From Austropuccinia psidii (taxonomy: Eukaryota > Basidiomycota > Pucciniomycetes > Pucciniales > Sphaerophragmiaceae): a DNA stretch of 64,000 nucleotides. Of this stretch, positions 1 to 11,520 are shown in pieces. The notes beneath the pieces were generated by a model. It was not told where the DNA came from and searched no databases. It worked only from the letters and a program-made list of their open reading frames with translations. Each line of letters begins with the position of its first letter. The first letter of the stretch is position 1. Location: contig JALGQZ010000008.1 of assembly GCA_023105745.1 (NCBI GenBank), positions 43,831,618 to 43,895,617 on the forward strand, written 5' to 3'. A program made the translations under genes and the position numbers.

Positions 1-523
1 TGTGTGCAGAGGTAAACAACCTCCCACTATCCCAGAACAATATAAAAGCAGCCCTTTTCTCACCAGAAGGCCAATCCATCATCCTGTTCTTAATATTCAT
101 ACATGGTATAGCTTCTTGAAAGAAGTGGCACCCTTAGAATCAAACAGATATAATTATAATTTTAATTATTGTAGGTTTTATCATTGTAAACTAACAGATC
201 AACACTGCACCCAGGGCTATCAATAGCACTCACCATCACTAAATTCTTTAGTATAGTACTTTAAACCATCTTATCACTTAACTATAATCATCATTTTTGT
301 GTCACACTCACATTTATAGCTTTTTATTATCATTGTACAGCTATATCATAGAGTCATCCTGCCATTAAAAATATATTAATAAAAAGCTCAAAGTTCAAAA
401 AACAGGGCCAGGCCCCCAAATTTAATATTTGTGTGGCTATGGAAGTTTCCAGAACAGAAGAAATGAACTATAGAATACTATTATAGCCAAAAATATGGTT
501 AAAATCATGGCCAGGACCCCAAA
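1..523 (-). mobile_element. Leader of a minus-strand C-family LTR element, running off the left edge
   Basis: This AT-rich stretch has no convincing coding frame. Read on the minus strand it follows directly on the LTR at 524-4647 and begins with a primer-binding-like motif also found next to the 5' LTRs of two other elements here (25463-25477, 49937-49951). I infer that it is the untranslated leader of an element whose gag lies outside the window. The 74-codon frame at the left edge shows no recognisable protein and is probably chance. Confidence 0.5.
509..523 (-). promoter_or_regulatory. Primer-binding-like site
   Basis: On the minus strand this reads TTTGGGGTCCTGGCC, abutting the LTR end at 524. 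Near-identical motifs abut the LTRs at 25478 (TTTGGGGGCC form) and 49952, and a looser one follows the LTR ending at 31880. In two of those cases a gag gene downstream fixes the orientation, so the motif marks the 5' LTR side. A second copy lies at 404-418. The priming tRNA was not identified. Confidence 0.5.
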
Positions 524-1134
524 TGTAAGATGTGTCTATGAAACTGTTGATAATATTACTATTAATAAACAGTACTATGACTGTTCTCATGAAATATAAT
601 AAATAAGCTTATTATAGCCACAATTAAATAATTAATTGATTGATTATTTTGCTTACTTTTTATACACTACTACTGATTATAACAGTAAGCATTAACCGCC
701 TACAAGAATCAATTACCAGAAGTATTTAATAATAAGATTATCTTAATATATAATTTTATTTTGCAAGAATAATTATAAGGAAAACTCTTGAAGAAAACTA
801 TCACTAAATAAAGCATTTAAGAGTTAAATAAAATAACTCAATAATACTCCAATAATACCTGGAAAAGAATTGGTAGAGTGATTTGAAAAATTAATTGTGG
901 ATTTAAAAGATCGGAATTTCTATATAGCAATAATAAAACAATATAATAGCTAAATATTAATGGAAGTAGTATATTTATATTTTTTCAAGTTCTTATTATT
1001 GTTTTGGAAATATTTAAAACACTTTAGCAAAGTATTAACTAATACTTACTTGTTGGTACTAAATATATGATTGAATAATAAGATTCTTTGGAAAAAAAGC
1101 AAGAGTAAGCCTCTTTTAAGTCAACAACAGCTCA

Positions 1135-1613
1135 CAGAGGCATTCCATGGAGAAAACTGAAGATCCAGTGATTTAGAAAACAATTATCCTCTTTGGATTA
1201 TTGCTTGCATCATTTTTAGTCTGGAAGATTATCATAATTACTTAATTGAGTCTTTTTATGTGACTACCAGCCCATTTATGGTTATGAATAAAAGGAGTAA
1301 CAACTTTAAATCTTCTTTTATTTCAAAATGAAGATGAATTTCTCAAAGCTATAAATTTTATTGGAAACTTTTTCCCAGAGGCATGCCATGGAGAAAACTG
1401 AAAGATCCAGAAAGTGATTAAAAAATTATCCTTTTTGGATTATTGATTGCATCATCTGTAATCTGTAAGATTATCATAATTACTTAATTAAGTCTTTTTA
1501 TATGACTACCAGCCCATTTATGGTTATGAATAAAAGGGGTAAAAACTTTAAATCTTCTTTTATTTCAAAATGGAGATTAATTTCTCAAAGTAATCAATGT
1601 TATTGGAAATTCC
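1135..1613. repeat. Tandem duplication, period 241 bp
   Basis: Two adjacent direct copies (1135-1375 and 1376-about 1613) share long runs, for example CCATGGAGAAAACTGA at both starts and GACTACCAGCCCATTTATGG later. It lies inside the C-family LTR at 524-4647. The other C LTRs in the window do not obviously carry it, so it looks private to this copy. Confidence 0.85.
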
Positions 1614-1981
1614 ATCTTAGTTTGTATTTTCTGTGAATTTTTGAAGATTCAGTGTTTCACATGGAATCATCAAAAATGGAATATAAGTAAAACTTTTCAT
1701 TTTCATTATGAAGTCATAATTATTTTTGGCTTTCATATGGATCATACCATTATCCATTTGTTCTGAAAGCTTCAGAATAATTTATTAAGAATTTCTTTTG
1801 ATTAATTTTTCAAGTTTTTACCTTATTTCTACCTAGAATTGCAAAAAGCACAATATAGCCAGTTTACATGAGCTAAATGCATGGATACTAGTCCAAAAAG
1901 TGTTTTCATTAATCTTTGAAGACTTATCCATTGAAAACCATTAGAAATTCACATGACTACAGTAGTCAAAGTTACTCTTTA

Positions 1982-3956
1982 TGTAAGGTTTGACTATGAA
2001 ACAATAAGTAAAAATTACCAATATTTTACTTATTGTACTCTGAATTTCCTTATAAATAAAATAAATAAGATAAAAATAATTATAATGATAAATAATTATT
2101 ATAACTAAGGTGTAGAAATCCTTATATTATTGAATAAATAAAATAATATAATTCATATTATAAGTAAATGATATAATAAATAAGTATATTAATATATTTA
2201 AAAGAACTTTATTATTGATATCAACAAATAATAAAGGTGTAGAAAATTGTTTTTCATTAATAAAAAAACAATTAATAACAATAATATTACTAATATCAAA
2301 GCTATAAATTAATATAAATACTATTTATATTAATTAAAGGATTACTAGAATAATAATAAGGAGAAAATTATTATAATAAGAGAGAATAACCTACTTTTAA
2401 CACTTAGTATAAGAATTTTGAATAATTTTACGCCAAAGAATATAAATACAATTTGCTTTGAATTGTATTTACAATAAAAAATGAGAGAAATTACAAATTT
2501 TCTTGATTTTACGTGGATTTGAGGCTCTTAAGAGAAATATAACAAAAAAGTGGAACAATTGGAGTAATCACATCAAAGATGATGATTATAATGAAGATTA
2601 CCTTTGTTATTTAATGAGATAATGGATTCATATATAAATAATAAATATTTTACCTTTTTAATTTAATTGTTTTAATGTTTTGATGCATCTGAGGGTAAAA
2701 CAGAGTAAAAAGAGCTCTATTTATAGTAAATACCTCCCTTCTAGAGTCCATTAGGATTCTAGTAGACGTGTACTGATAGTATCTACTAGGAATGATCATT
2801 AGTTTAAGGTTTAGTGATGATTACATCATGATCAAACCATCTTATCTCATTATTATGCCATTATTTAGAGTTACCACTATAACCTTAAGTTTGAGGACAT
2901 CATAGGCTTGGAAGAAGCCTAAACTTCATGGATTGTATTATTAATAATCATAATATAATATTATTCACCAGTTTTATCACTTATATGACTGTTAAATGTA
3001 AAAGAAGATTACAGTGAGTGATCATAAATGATCACTTTTAAGCTTAAACTTTGATCATTCCTCCCTTTGGATTTATACATGCTACAGCTATTCTGAGAGT
3101 GTTTTCTAATAAGTTGGAATGTCGTTATTTAACTTTAAAGAGAATTCTATTACATCATTAAAAATATTTTTTTGATGATTTTCCTTGTAACGCATCTTTT
3201 CTGTTGAAATATAATATTTTGAACTTCAAACCATCATTTCAAGGGGGTATACCTTTAATATTATAAGAAAAATTACGTCATTATTCACATATGAGCTAGT
3301 AGAATCTGACTGTCCACTTTTTTTTAAGTCTGGACTATTTTCACAACAAAGTGGTCAACAGCTCCATTGATTTTATCCAATAATCCATTACAAGTTTTAA
3401 CCTTTTTTATAGCTTGTGAAATAAAGCTTATATCTGTATTTCTACATTAATTACGTGGTAACTTTATTTTTTGGTTTATCTCTCTATCTTGTATATTTCA
3501 AGAGATATTAGCTAAAAACCATGAATATACGCATCAACCAAAAAAGTGCATATATTCAGCTTAATTCCTTAAGTGTTGACTTTAGAGAATAGCTTTATAA
3601 TTGTTTTATATGTATACTTTTATGGAAAATCCAATAGTAAAATTTATTCCACATGTTTTTTCATTGATTTCTGAGTTAAATCAGGTTTTGTACCTTTTTT
3701 AAGGTATTATTACTTATACTTCAGTAATTATTGACTTTTCAGATATGCCATAAAAATGACATATGTGTATTTTACCATGAGGAATCTAATGGTGTAATCC
3801 ATTCCACATGTTCATCCATTAGATTCTGATTTAATTCAGATTTTGTACTTATTTATGGTATTTTACTAATTTTTGAGATAATTATTATAAGTATAATTAT
3901 TACAGAAATTTTGTTGTGAACTTTTTGGATGTGTAGTCATATCTCAAAGGCTCACA
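1982..3956 (-). mobile_element. Solo LTR, C-related, nested in the outer C LTR
   Basis: It starts TGTAAGGTTTGACTATG and ends CTCAAAGGCTCACA (plus strand), 1975 bp. A perfect 5-bp target duplication, CTTTA, flanks it at 1977-1981 and 3957-3961. No internal region is present, so it is a solo LTR, presumably left by LTR-LTR recombination. It is younger than the LTR it sits in. Confidence 0.88.
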
Positions 3957-4647
3957 CTTTATCTCCTTTTCAGGTGAAAATAGCAGCTAATTTTGTATTT
4001 TAACTATGATATAAAGGGACTTTAACTTGGTAAAAAAGTCACCAAAAGGATTTAGTATAATAATTGGGCCATGATCAGCCATGGATTTAACCTTTAGAGC
4101 TACCTATTTCTCAGAGGCCTCAGAAGTTGGGTACCCTGGCTCTCTTTAATTTATTTTCCCCCCTTAGCTATTTTCATGCCAAAAATAATAATTCAGGCTT
4201 AAAGACTGATATCCACTATGGGTGTCCCAAACCTTTATGTACAAATACTGTAATTGAAAGTTCCAAAAACATGCATAACACTAATCTTAGTGTATATGTA
4301 GCATGGGATTTCCCACATTCCCATTATTTTGGTGTGAAATTGAGAAAAACAAAAAATTTCACAATTCTTTTCTGTGGTATTGAAGTATCTTCCATATTAG
4401 CACCTCATAGAGTTAATTTAAGGTTATTCAGTCTATGGAGCCACCCCAGGTGAGTTTTGTGTAGAATAAAAATCTGGCCTTAAATTTATTGATTTACTTA
4501 CTCACAAAAAAGGCGTTCATCTTTGCTGAAATGAAAAATGATGAATTTTGGATATATATATTACTTATTGGTTATGCATAGTTCATAATTTACTTTGATA
4601 TTAATTATGGCTCATTTTGGTATGTAAAATATACCTCAAGGCTCACA

Positions 4648-4859
4648 GACCAAGTTCTTTAGCTCCACCACCTTTGTAAAGACCTGTTAAAATTGAGAAT
4701 GGAAAAAAGAGGTTCAACCTAGAATCACACTAGAAAGAACTCAGAGAAATTTTCCAGAAGATTTGTCTCAAAGATATATCCTTCAAGAAGCTCATGGAAA
4801 TCAACAAAAGGTGGAATATCAACAAGGGCATCAAGGATAAGGGAGAATCAAGCCATTAT
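4648..4859 (+). pseudogene. I-1 pre-gag / gag 5' fragment
   Basis: Translated on the plus strand, with a few stops, this resembles the part of gag just before the MEPERE-type start in the minus-strand copy I-3: a run such as NGKKRFNLESH followed by KELREIFQKICLKD. It begins abruptly at the edge of the C LTR (4647) and is cut at 4859 by the A LTR, after which the same gag resumes at 6385. The upstream part of the leader must lie left of the window. Confidence 0.55.
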
Positions 4860-4933
4860 CCCAGTGTCACAGCCATGGAAATCCATCCTCTTGGACCTCA
4901 TTATTCAATATCCATGCCATATTCAATATATGG

Positions 4934-4968
4934 CAATTTGGCCATATATATAATCATTGGCCAAATTG
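4934..4968. repeat. Inverted repeat in the A LTR
   Basis: Arms CAATTTGGCC (4934-4943) and GGCCAAATTG (4959-4968) are perfect complements around an AT-rich loop of 15 bases. Confidence 0.8.
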
Positions 4969-5220
4969 GCCATTGTCATGTTTTATGGCCTAAATGGTCA
5001 TTTTATCATCTGGGGCCAACCTGGCCCCTTCACCATCATCAAGACATTCTAGGCTGTCTCTGTGCTTTTGGGAATCTTGGGTATTTTCCATACAGCAGGG
5101 AAAATACAGCCCAAAATCCTGTATTTGGCTTTTCAAGATTTAAATACAATTTGCGCACTTTTGCGCATTTATCTTTATTAAGCCATTTAGGCCATATTTC
5201 TCATGTATTATGTGAAATAT

Positions 5221-5251
5221 GCCCAAAAGGCCTCATCAGGCCTTTTGGGGC
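5221..5251. repeat. GC-rich hairpin in the A LTR
   Basis: GCCCAAAAGGCCT (5221-5233), loop CATC, then AGGCCTTTTGGGGC (5238-5251) can fold into a 13-bp stem with one extra G. It is strikingly GC-rich against its surroundings. A role in LTR transcription or 3' end formation is only a guess. Confidence 0.75.
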
Positions 5252-6384
5252 TTAATTGCCAATTTTGTGAATTTTGAGCACTTTGCGCAAATACAGTTTT
5301 TAAGCTGTATTAGCTGTATTTAGCCAAAAACCCAAAAATGGCCCAAACACTCAAAAGACACTTTGTCACCTCTGAAGCCTCCAAAGCCCAAATTTGATTC
5401 ATATCCTCCTGACATCACTTCAAAAGACCTTTGGCCTATTTCAACTATCAATAACCAAAAGTTCCACATATGGTGTTATACACCATTATGCATCTTTTTT
5501 CAGCAGCAATCCAATGGCGGCAATTTCAAATGGTTATTTCAATTTTCCAACAGGTCATCAAGGCACACCTTTCAGAGGATTCATCAAGGCTCAAGGGCAA
5601 GTGTCATAATCTCAAATACCAATGACGCCATCAAGCAATAAATGGTTATTCGCACTCACAGTATTCCTCCAAGGGAATACTGGCTGTTCATTCTCAAGGG
5701 ATATTCAAGAGGCAGTTCCAAAACCAGTTGTCAAGTGTCAATGCTCCATCAATCCTACTTGGCAACCACATTAATTTCAATACAGTCTGGATTCATCAAG
5801 ACCTGTATTTCAATCATACATCATGGGAAAATCATTCAACACAGTTCATTTCCCAATCTGGAAAGGTATAAAATCCATCAGACAATCAATACAGCTTCCA
5901 GTATTCATTACAGGACCACTGCTAGCCTTAAGGAGTCAAGCTCTCAACTTTTCACATATGCCAGTCTCCTTTGACCCTGGGGTGTTTTCCTCACAGTTAA
6001 TTAATCTATTTTGATTTTATTTTATCTTTATTTATCTTACCATTTTTGTTAAGTGAATACTGATATTATCCAGTCAGTCACTTAGCACCTTTTCTTTTTT
6101 CTTTCTTTGCCTGTCAATAGATATTTGTTGGTAGTATCCTTACTAATTCCATTGTGCATTTTGGCAGTTTGAAACAGTGATTAAGGCTTACTTGGTTGGC
6201 TCTTTGGCCATCTGGTTTCCCATTTCTCTTATTGCATCTCATCTTTGTACTTGCATTCTTCATAGAGAAATTAAATTCCTTATTTTTATTTTCTTTATTC
6301 TTTGTAGTCTTCCAAGTGACTTCCCTGATTTCTGAGTGCCAGGCCACTCTTGTTTTTCTGTCCAAGAGCCCCTGTGACACCCAG

Positions 6385-6794
6385 CTATAGAGGAGAAATG
6401 GAACCAGAAAGAGAATTATATTATTTCTTCAGGCTCACAAGTGGTAGAAAATCAGCTCAACTCCTCAGTAGCTTCAAACCACCCAGAACCCAAAACGTCA
6501 GTGAAAAAGAGTCACCATTCATCCTGATTCCAGGAAGTTTCCGGGAGAAGGCAAGGACAAGACTTCTTTCAACCAGATGCTGAAAGAGTCAGAAGCTATT
6601 GTACTTAGTGCAAGAAGTGGAAAAGAGAAAGAAATTTTTGTAAATACTCTTGATAGAATCAGAAGTCCCAATATTAGAAATAACATCCCCCTCAGAATGA
6701 ACCCAGTTTTGTAACCCCTGAGAGTGCCATAAGTAGAAATGCCTTATGATTACAAACATAAAAATTTAAAAAGCATACACAAACGGAGCCAGAG
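6385..6794 (+). pseudogene. gag: I-1 gag, N-terminal part
   Basis: The ATG at 6398 opens MEPERELYYFFRL and a 62-codon frame, then the reading continues in other frames with stops (a VTPES-type motif near 6705). It corresponds to the MDPEREYSYSFRL start of gag in I-3 (minus strand, 47770). Gag forms the particle shell of gypsy elements. The frame is interrupted at 6794 by a C-family LTR and resumes beyond 8939. It is clearly dead. Confidence 0.75.
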
Positions 6795-8939
6795 TGTAAG
6801 GTTGGTCTATGAAACTCTTGATAATAGTAACAATATCAAGAGTACTATGACTTTCCTCAGTAGAAAAATATAATATAATAAAATATTATAGCCACAAATT
6901 TAAATATAATTATATAAAAAAAATAAATTTAATTATTGTTATATAAAATAATAATAAAAAACTATAATAATTATAATAAATTATCATTATTCTATTATTT
7001 TGATAGTCACTGACAACTATAACAATAAGAAGTGTAAAGCTCTTAATGAGACAATTACACGTGGAAAATGTAAATATTTAACCACTTATAAATAATATAT
7101 AAATATTATTTATCAAAGACTTATAACACACACTGTGCAGAAATAATTCCTATAGAAGAATTCTATATAAAAAAACTAATAATAGATAAAAAGATATAGA
7201 ATTTTAGAGAAAAACGTATAATACAAATTCAATACAACAAGTCAAATACAACAGTTATTATATCAAGTAATTACTATAAGTTAAAAACACGCCAAAAATC
7301 AATATTTTAAATGATAAGAAATATGCTTAAAGAGTTTTTGAGAGGAATTTGTGTATTTTGAATGATATTTCAAAGACAATAATTTTATAAAACAAAATAT
7401 ATTATAGGTGATTACAACAATAATCTAATTTCTATGATTTCAATTCTTTAATTCAATATTTATAAAGAATAAAATAATTATGAAATATTTTAATAATAAG
7501 ATTTTATATATAACAAAGATTTACCTGTTTAAATGCCTAATGTGATTGGATTGATAATTGATGATGGACAAAACCAGTGATGAAAAGACACTTTTTATGT
7601 CTACAGAGCAGCTGTCATGATTCATAATGGATATAGAGGGCGTTCTCAGGTCAAAACTGAAAAAACATGCTTAAAAATAAGGTTCTTAACTTAAGGTAAC
7701 TTATTTTGAATTCCAATCTCAAGTTTCCAATGTTATTCTTAGCTCCAAGTAGCTTTAATCCTCATTTAAGTTTTAAGTTTGAATATAAAATAAGTTTATT
7801 TATATTAAATTTCATCACATGAACAACTTAAAAATAGAGCTTCAAGCAGAAATCCCTTAAACTCAATTTTTAATTAATTTTTATAGAAATCTTAATTTTC
7901 TTTGAGTATAGCTAAAAGAGTAAATTTACAGGCCAATTACCCAGAAAATTTGTTTATTAAAGATACTTGAAGTTTTATTTATATATAGATAATATTAAAT
8001 TGTAAGCTGTCTGAAAGCTTCAAGCAAATGCATCAAGAATTGGATTTTGAATGAATTTTTGAAGTTATTACTATTTTTGCACGTAAAATAGCAATACACA
8101 CTCAACGTTAGCTTTTGATAAGGCTTTAATGCTTGTAACGTTAACCTTTCAATCTTATTTAATCTTTTTAAGCTCAATTAATTTTTGACAGTTCTCAACA
8201 CCTTAATTTCAAGCCTGCATATTGGGATTTACCCTTTAGCAGCTTGAAATTCCTGTCCAAATTAGGATAAAACCAGTTTAAGCTTTAAAGCTGGATCAAA
8301 GTCTATTCCTATGGTCTAAATAAGGTTGAAAATCCTCCAATACAGGTGGAAAACCTTAATTGAATCCTTGCAGATCCAAAAAGCTGGGTACCCCAGCTCT
8401 GTTTGGTCTGTTTCCTTTGTCCCACCTTTTTGTGTGGATTTTGCCCTTTTATTTATTTAAAGCCATATTATGGACTTAAAAACTTTTAAATTGAGCTCAC
8501 GCAGGATTGACATTCTGTATGGAAAATCCTTAGCCAATTCAGTAACTATACACAACACCTCAATTTTAACTAAAATTTTGGCAAGTTTGCATAAACCTTA
8601 TGCAAATTTAAATCTAAGCTTCTTTAAGCTTAAATTTAACAATTTTAAAAAAAATTCAAAAGTTACATTAGTACTGTGAGATTCTTCAATCTTCCAATAA
8701 CTTAAGAAATAAGCATTTTTGGGTATAACACCTTATGGGTGTACCCTAGGTTATTTTTGGTATAGAATCCAAAAATGACATAATAATTATAACTTAGTTT
8801 ATCCAAACAAAAGTTACACTTATTTTTTGTTATTTTGCATTTTAATTTCAACTAAAAAAGTCTGTTAAAGACTAAATCAGTTGTATATAAAATTATTTGT
8901 GACCTTATGGGTATGTCATATATACCTCACAGGCTCACT
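6795..8939 (-). mobile_element. Solo C-family LTR in I-1 gag
   Basis: It starts TGTAAGGTTGGTCTATG and ends CACAGGCTCACT (plus strand), 2145 bp, and aligns along its whole length with 13264-15450 and with the reverse complement of 42874-45059. Flanks CAGAG (6790-6794) and GATAG (8940-8944) match at 3 of 5 positions, a decayed target duplication. Gag lies on both sides of it, so it is nested and is not the 5' LTR of the following pol. Confidence 0.82.
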
Positions 8940-9930
8940 GATAGATTACACTAGTATATACCAAGGACACAAGAGGTAGACACCTGTCTAAAAAAACCAT
9001 CCATACTCTCCAAATGAACTATACTAAGCTCTTTTGAGCTTAAGAAAAGACTATAAAAAGACTAACCCAAGTATCAGAGGAGTAATAGAACTCCCAAAGG
9101 GAAATTTGATGCATTAATCAACAGGTGGAAGGTCTAGATTAAGATATGAACAAACTTCTCACTGTTTCAATGTCTGTCAGAACATATTTGCACACATGCA
9201 GGGAAATGTACCAGATAGCTTACCTACACAATTCCAACAGGAGGGCATTAACCCAAATACCAAACTGGAGAATGAACAAAGGTAGCCATCACAATGCCAA
9301 GGAGGGTACAACATGACTTACTAAGAGAAAGCCACAATTTGGACCAAATTCTCAGGTGAAAGGAATAATAAAATATTTCTTTCTCAATTATAACAGAAGA
9401 CTGGATCACAGCTATATTGAATAAATCTTCTGGAGATCATGCTAGTTTATAGTACACTAAAATTAAAGAAATCCATGGTGCAAGAAACTTACCATGGTGG
9501 AGGAGTGAGCAAGTACACAGTGGACAAAGACCTGTGTGAGGGCTGTCTAAAACAGTCTAAAGTACTTAAAGTCTCTGATCCTCACATTAATACTCAGATT
9601 GGTAATCATAAGCTCCTGACACAATTACAAGGAGAACTGTAACATGCAGTAAAAGGCAGATATAACAAGGACTGTACTCTTGATGGCATAGAAAACACCT
9701 TAAAAGATGCAAGAAAAAGGGCAAAAATCGGGAAATACTCCTCTTACAAGAGTAGTATTTTCAAAGAAAACCAACATTTCATGCCTGATAAAAAGGAAAG
9801 ACAAAAAACAATTGTAGAGACACCCAAGAAGAGAAGCTCTTCTAGCAATTGTGGATCTCCAGCCAATATTCTAATAACTTTTCAGAGGCCAGGAGAAAGA
9901 TAAATCTCATTGAAGAGGTCCCAGAGGAGC
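8940..9930 (+). pseudogene. gag: I-1 gag, central and C-terminal part
   Basis: In-order matches to the gag of I-3 and I-2 can be read with frameshifts: a GYNMTY motif near 9310, DWITA near 9400, then KYTVDKD and NHKLLTQL in the frame at 9439-9642. The zinc knuckle near 9840-9890 reads SNCGSPANILITF: the first Cys, the His and the last Cys of CCHC are all replaced, so nucleic-acid binding would be lost. A short stretch before YTVDKD is deleted relative to I-3. Confidence 0.75.
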
Positions 9931-10520
9931 AAACTAAAGCATAAGACTCTGACTATGACAGTATGGGAAGACTCTGATGCAGAAAATGACCCAATAGAAG
10001 GATGTCTGTTGGAGTACCAAGAGGATAATCAGATAGAAATCCAGGACATACAGCTAGACAAAGGTCTTCCAGAATATAAAACTAAAAAGAATCTTTTCAG
10101 TAACACTTATGATGCATAAAAATTCATGGTTACAACCAAAAAGGGTATGGCATACCTACATGGCACAGAAATCAATATCATACTGCTTATAGACAATTCT
10201 CAACATCAATTGATAATTGACAGTGGGGCACACTGCTCAATGGTATCCAAGAGCTACTTAGAGGCTTATTTTCCCAGTTGGGAGAACCAACTATTTCCCA
10301 CTAGGGAAACATTTTTTGAGAGTGCATCAGGTAAGATTAACTCTATAGGAACTATTATTAAGGAGATAGTAATACCCCATGGAAAAGGAGATATCAGACT
10401 CAACCCAGAGCTTGTAGTGCTTTAAAATTGCCAAGTCCAAGGGTTCTTACTGAGAACATACTACCCAAGGATGTATTTCATAGAAATTTACAATAGTAAG
10501 CACAGGCACAAACAAAGAGA
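9931..10520 (+). pseudogene. pr: I-1 gag-pol linker and aspartic protease
   Basis: An acidic linker (9910-10119, with EIQDIQLDKGLPE) leads into a retropepsin-like domain in the frame 10126-10425. The catalytic triad LIIDSGAHCSMV is intact at about residues 29-40, followed by GTIIKEIVIPHGKGDIRLN. The frame stops before the flap-distal part, which continues to about 10520 with a stop. The protease would cleave the Gag-Pol polyprotein. Confidence 0.8.
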
Positions 10521-10729
10521 AGAAATGTTCCCTTGAAATATACCAGATATTCAATCAGGACACTCTAGAAACATAACTTAATGAATTGAACAGGGACAAT
10601 AAGGATCTAACCTTAAAAATTAAAAAGAATCTGAGCTTAATGAATATTTTTAGAAAGAACATACCAGCCTTTTCCATAGGGTAATAACTTTTGGGGAAAT
10701 CAGAGGACATTATATTGAGTTTTATCTGT

Positions 10730-11520
10730 ATATGGAAAGACCTCACCCACCCATGCTGAGGATACCTTCATACCCAGCCATCCTGGAAACTAGAAAAGAA
10801 GTTGAAATAAATATCAATGAGCTCCCAGAAATAGATGTGATTAGGAAAATTGGAGATAATGAAGCTGTGGAAGTAACCACACCAGTCCTGATCACCTGGA
10901 ATGATGGTAAATATATATTGTGTGTAAATTTAATAGCACTGAATAGCTACACTAAAGCAGAGAGATTCCCCATACCGAGGATACCTCTTTCTTTGGATAA
11001 ACTGGAAAAATCTAAATACATCACTAAGATTGATTTTATGAAGGGATTTTGCAAAAATGGAGTCGTAAAAAGCTCCATGAAGCTTCTCATAATAATATGC
11101 CACATGGGTATATATGACCTGACAATAATTACATTTGGAATAAAACATGAACCAGACCTCTTCCAAAGCACAATGTACATCATATTTTGAGAGGAAATAC
11201 TGGAAGGCTTGATGGTAGTATACATAGATGATATTATAATATTGTCAGAAACATGGAAAGTAAATTTGTAATATCTAGAAAGAGTAAATTCACACCCATT
11301 AGCCTGAAGATTTCACTTAATAAGTGTAACTTTGGCCAACAGGAATTTCTAGAACTTAGACAGAAAGTCTCAGGTCTAAGCCTGGCAATAGATAATGATA
11401 AAGTAGCAGAACTACTGCATATGCCAGTAACAAATAATTTTGGAGAGATGCAATACTTCTCAGGATTTTCTAGCTACTACATAAATGATATCAAACACTT
11501 TGCCTAAATAACCAGTACCA
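10730..11520 (+). pseudogene. rt: I-1 reverse transcriptase
   Basis: The frame 10732-11190 begins ERPHPPMLRIPSYPA and carries RKIGDNEAVEVTTPVLITW, the palm Asp in TKIDFMKGF, and a decayed MPFGIKNAP block. After a stop the active site VYIDDII (YIDD at 11221-11232) is intact. A frameshift near 11250 moves the thumb into the frame 11253-11507 (LKISLNKCNFGQQ, VSGLSLAID). Best kept of the RT domains in the window, but broken by a stop and a frameshift. Confidence 0.85.

Larger units (their letters stand above)
524..4647 (-). mobile_element. C-family LTR (5' LTR of a minus-strand element), split by a nested solo LTR
   Basis: On the plus strand it starts TGTAAGATGTGTCTATG and ends CAAGGCTCACA, the same ends as the LTRs at 6795, 13264 and 42874 (reverse-complemented). 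Without the nested LTR and its duplicated target (1980 bp) it is 2144 bp, the size of the other C copies (2145-2187 bp). A primer-binding-like site on its left and element I-1 sequence on its right imply a whole C element inserted into the leader of I-1. Its second target copy should lie left of the window; the right-hand copy would be GACCA. Confidence 0.75.
4865..6379 (+). mobile_element. Solo A-family LTR
   Basis: It starts TGTCACAGCCATGG and ends CCCTGTGACA, 1515 bp, with a perfect 5-bp target duplication CCCAG at 4860-4864 and 6380-6384. Removing it joins the I-1 gag sequence. Parts of it match 33382-34335 and 51907-52423 (plus) and 36336-36751 (minus). Open frames inside it on either strand are not supported as genes. 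It carries two strong inverted repeats (4934-4968, 5221-5251). Confidence 0.87.

Noticed and set aside
4127..4453. 108-codon plus-strand frame
   Set aside because: It lies in the distal part of the outer C LTR, antisense to it; homologous C LTR regions give a shorter, different frame, and no domain is seen.
5363..5974. Run of plus-strand ORFs (92 and 110 codons) in the A LTR
   Set aside because: The frames are contiguous by chance in LTR sequence; the homologous part of the A copy at 33382-34335 does not keep them.
6114..6390. Overlapping ORFs on both strands at the end of the A LTR
   Set aside because: They lie in LTR sequence and are not kept in the other A copies (36336-36751, 52020-52423).
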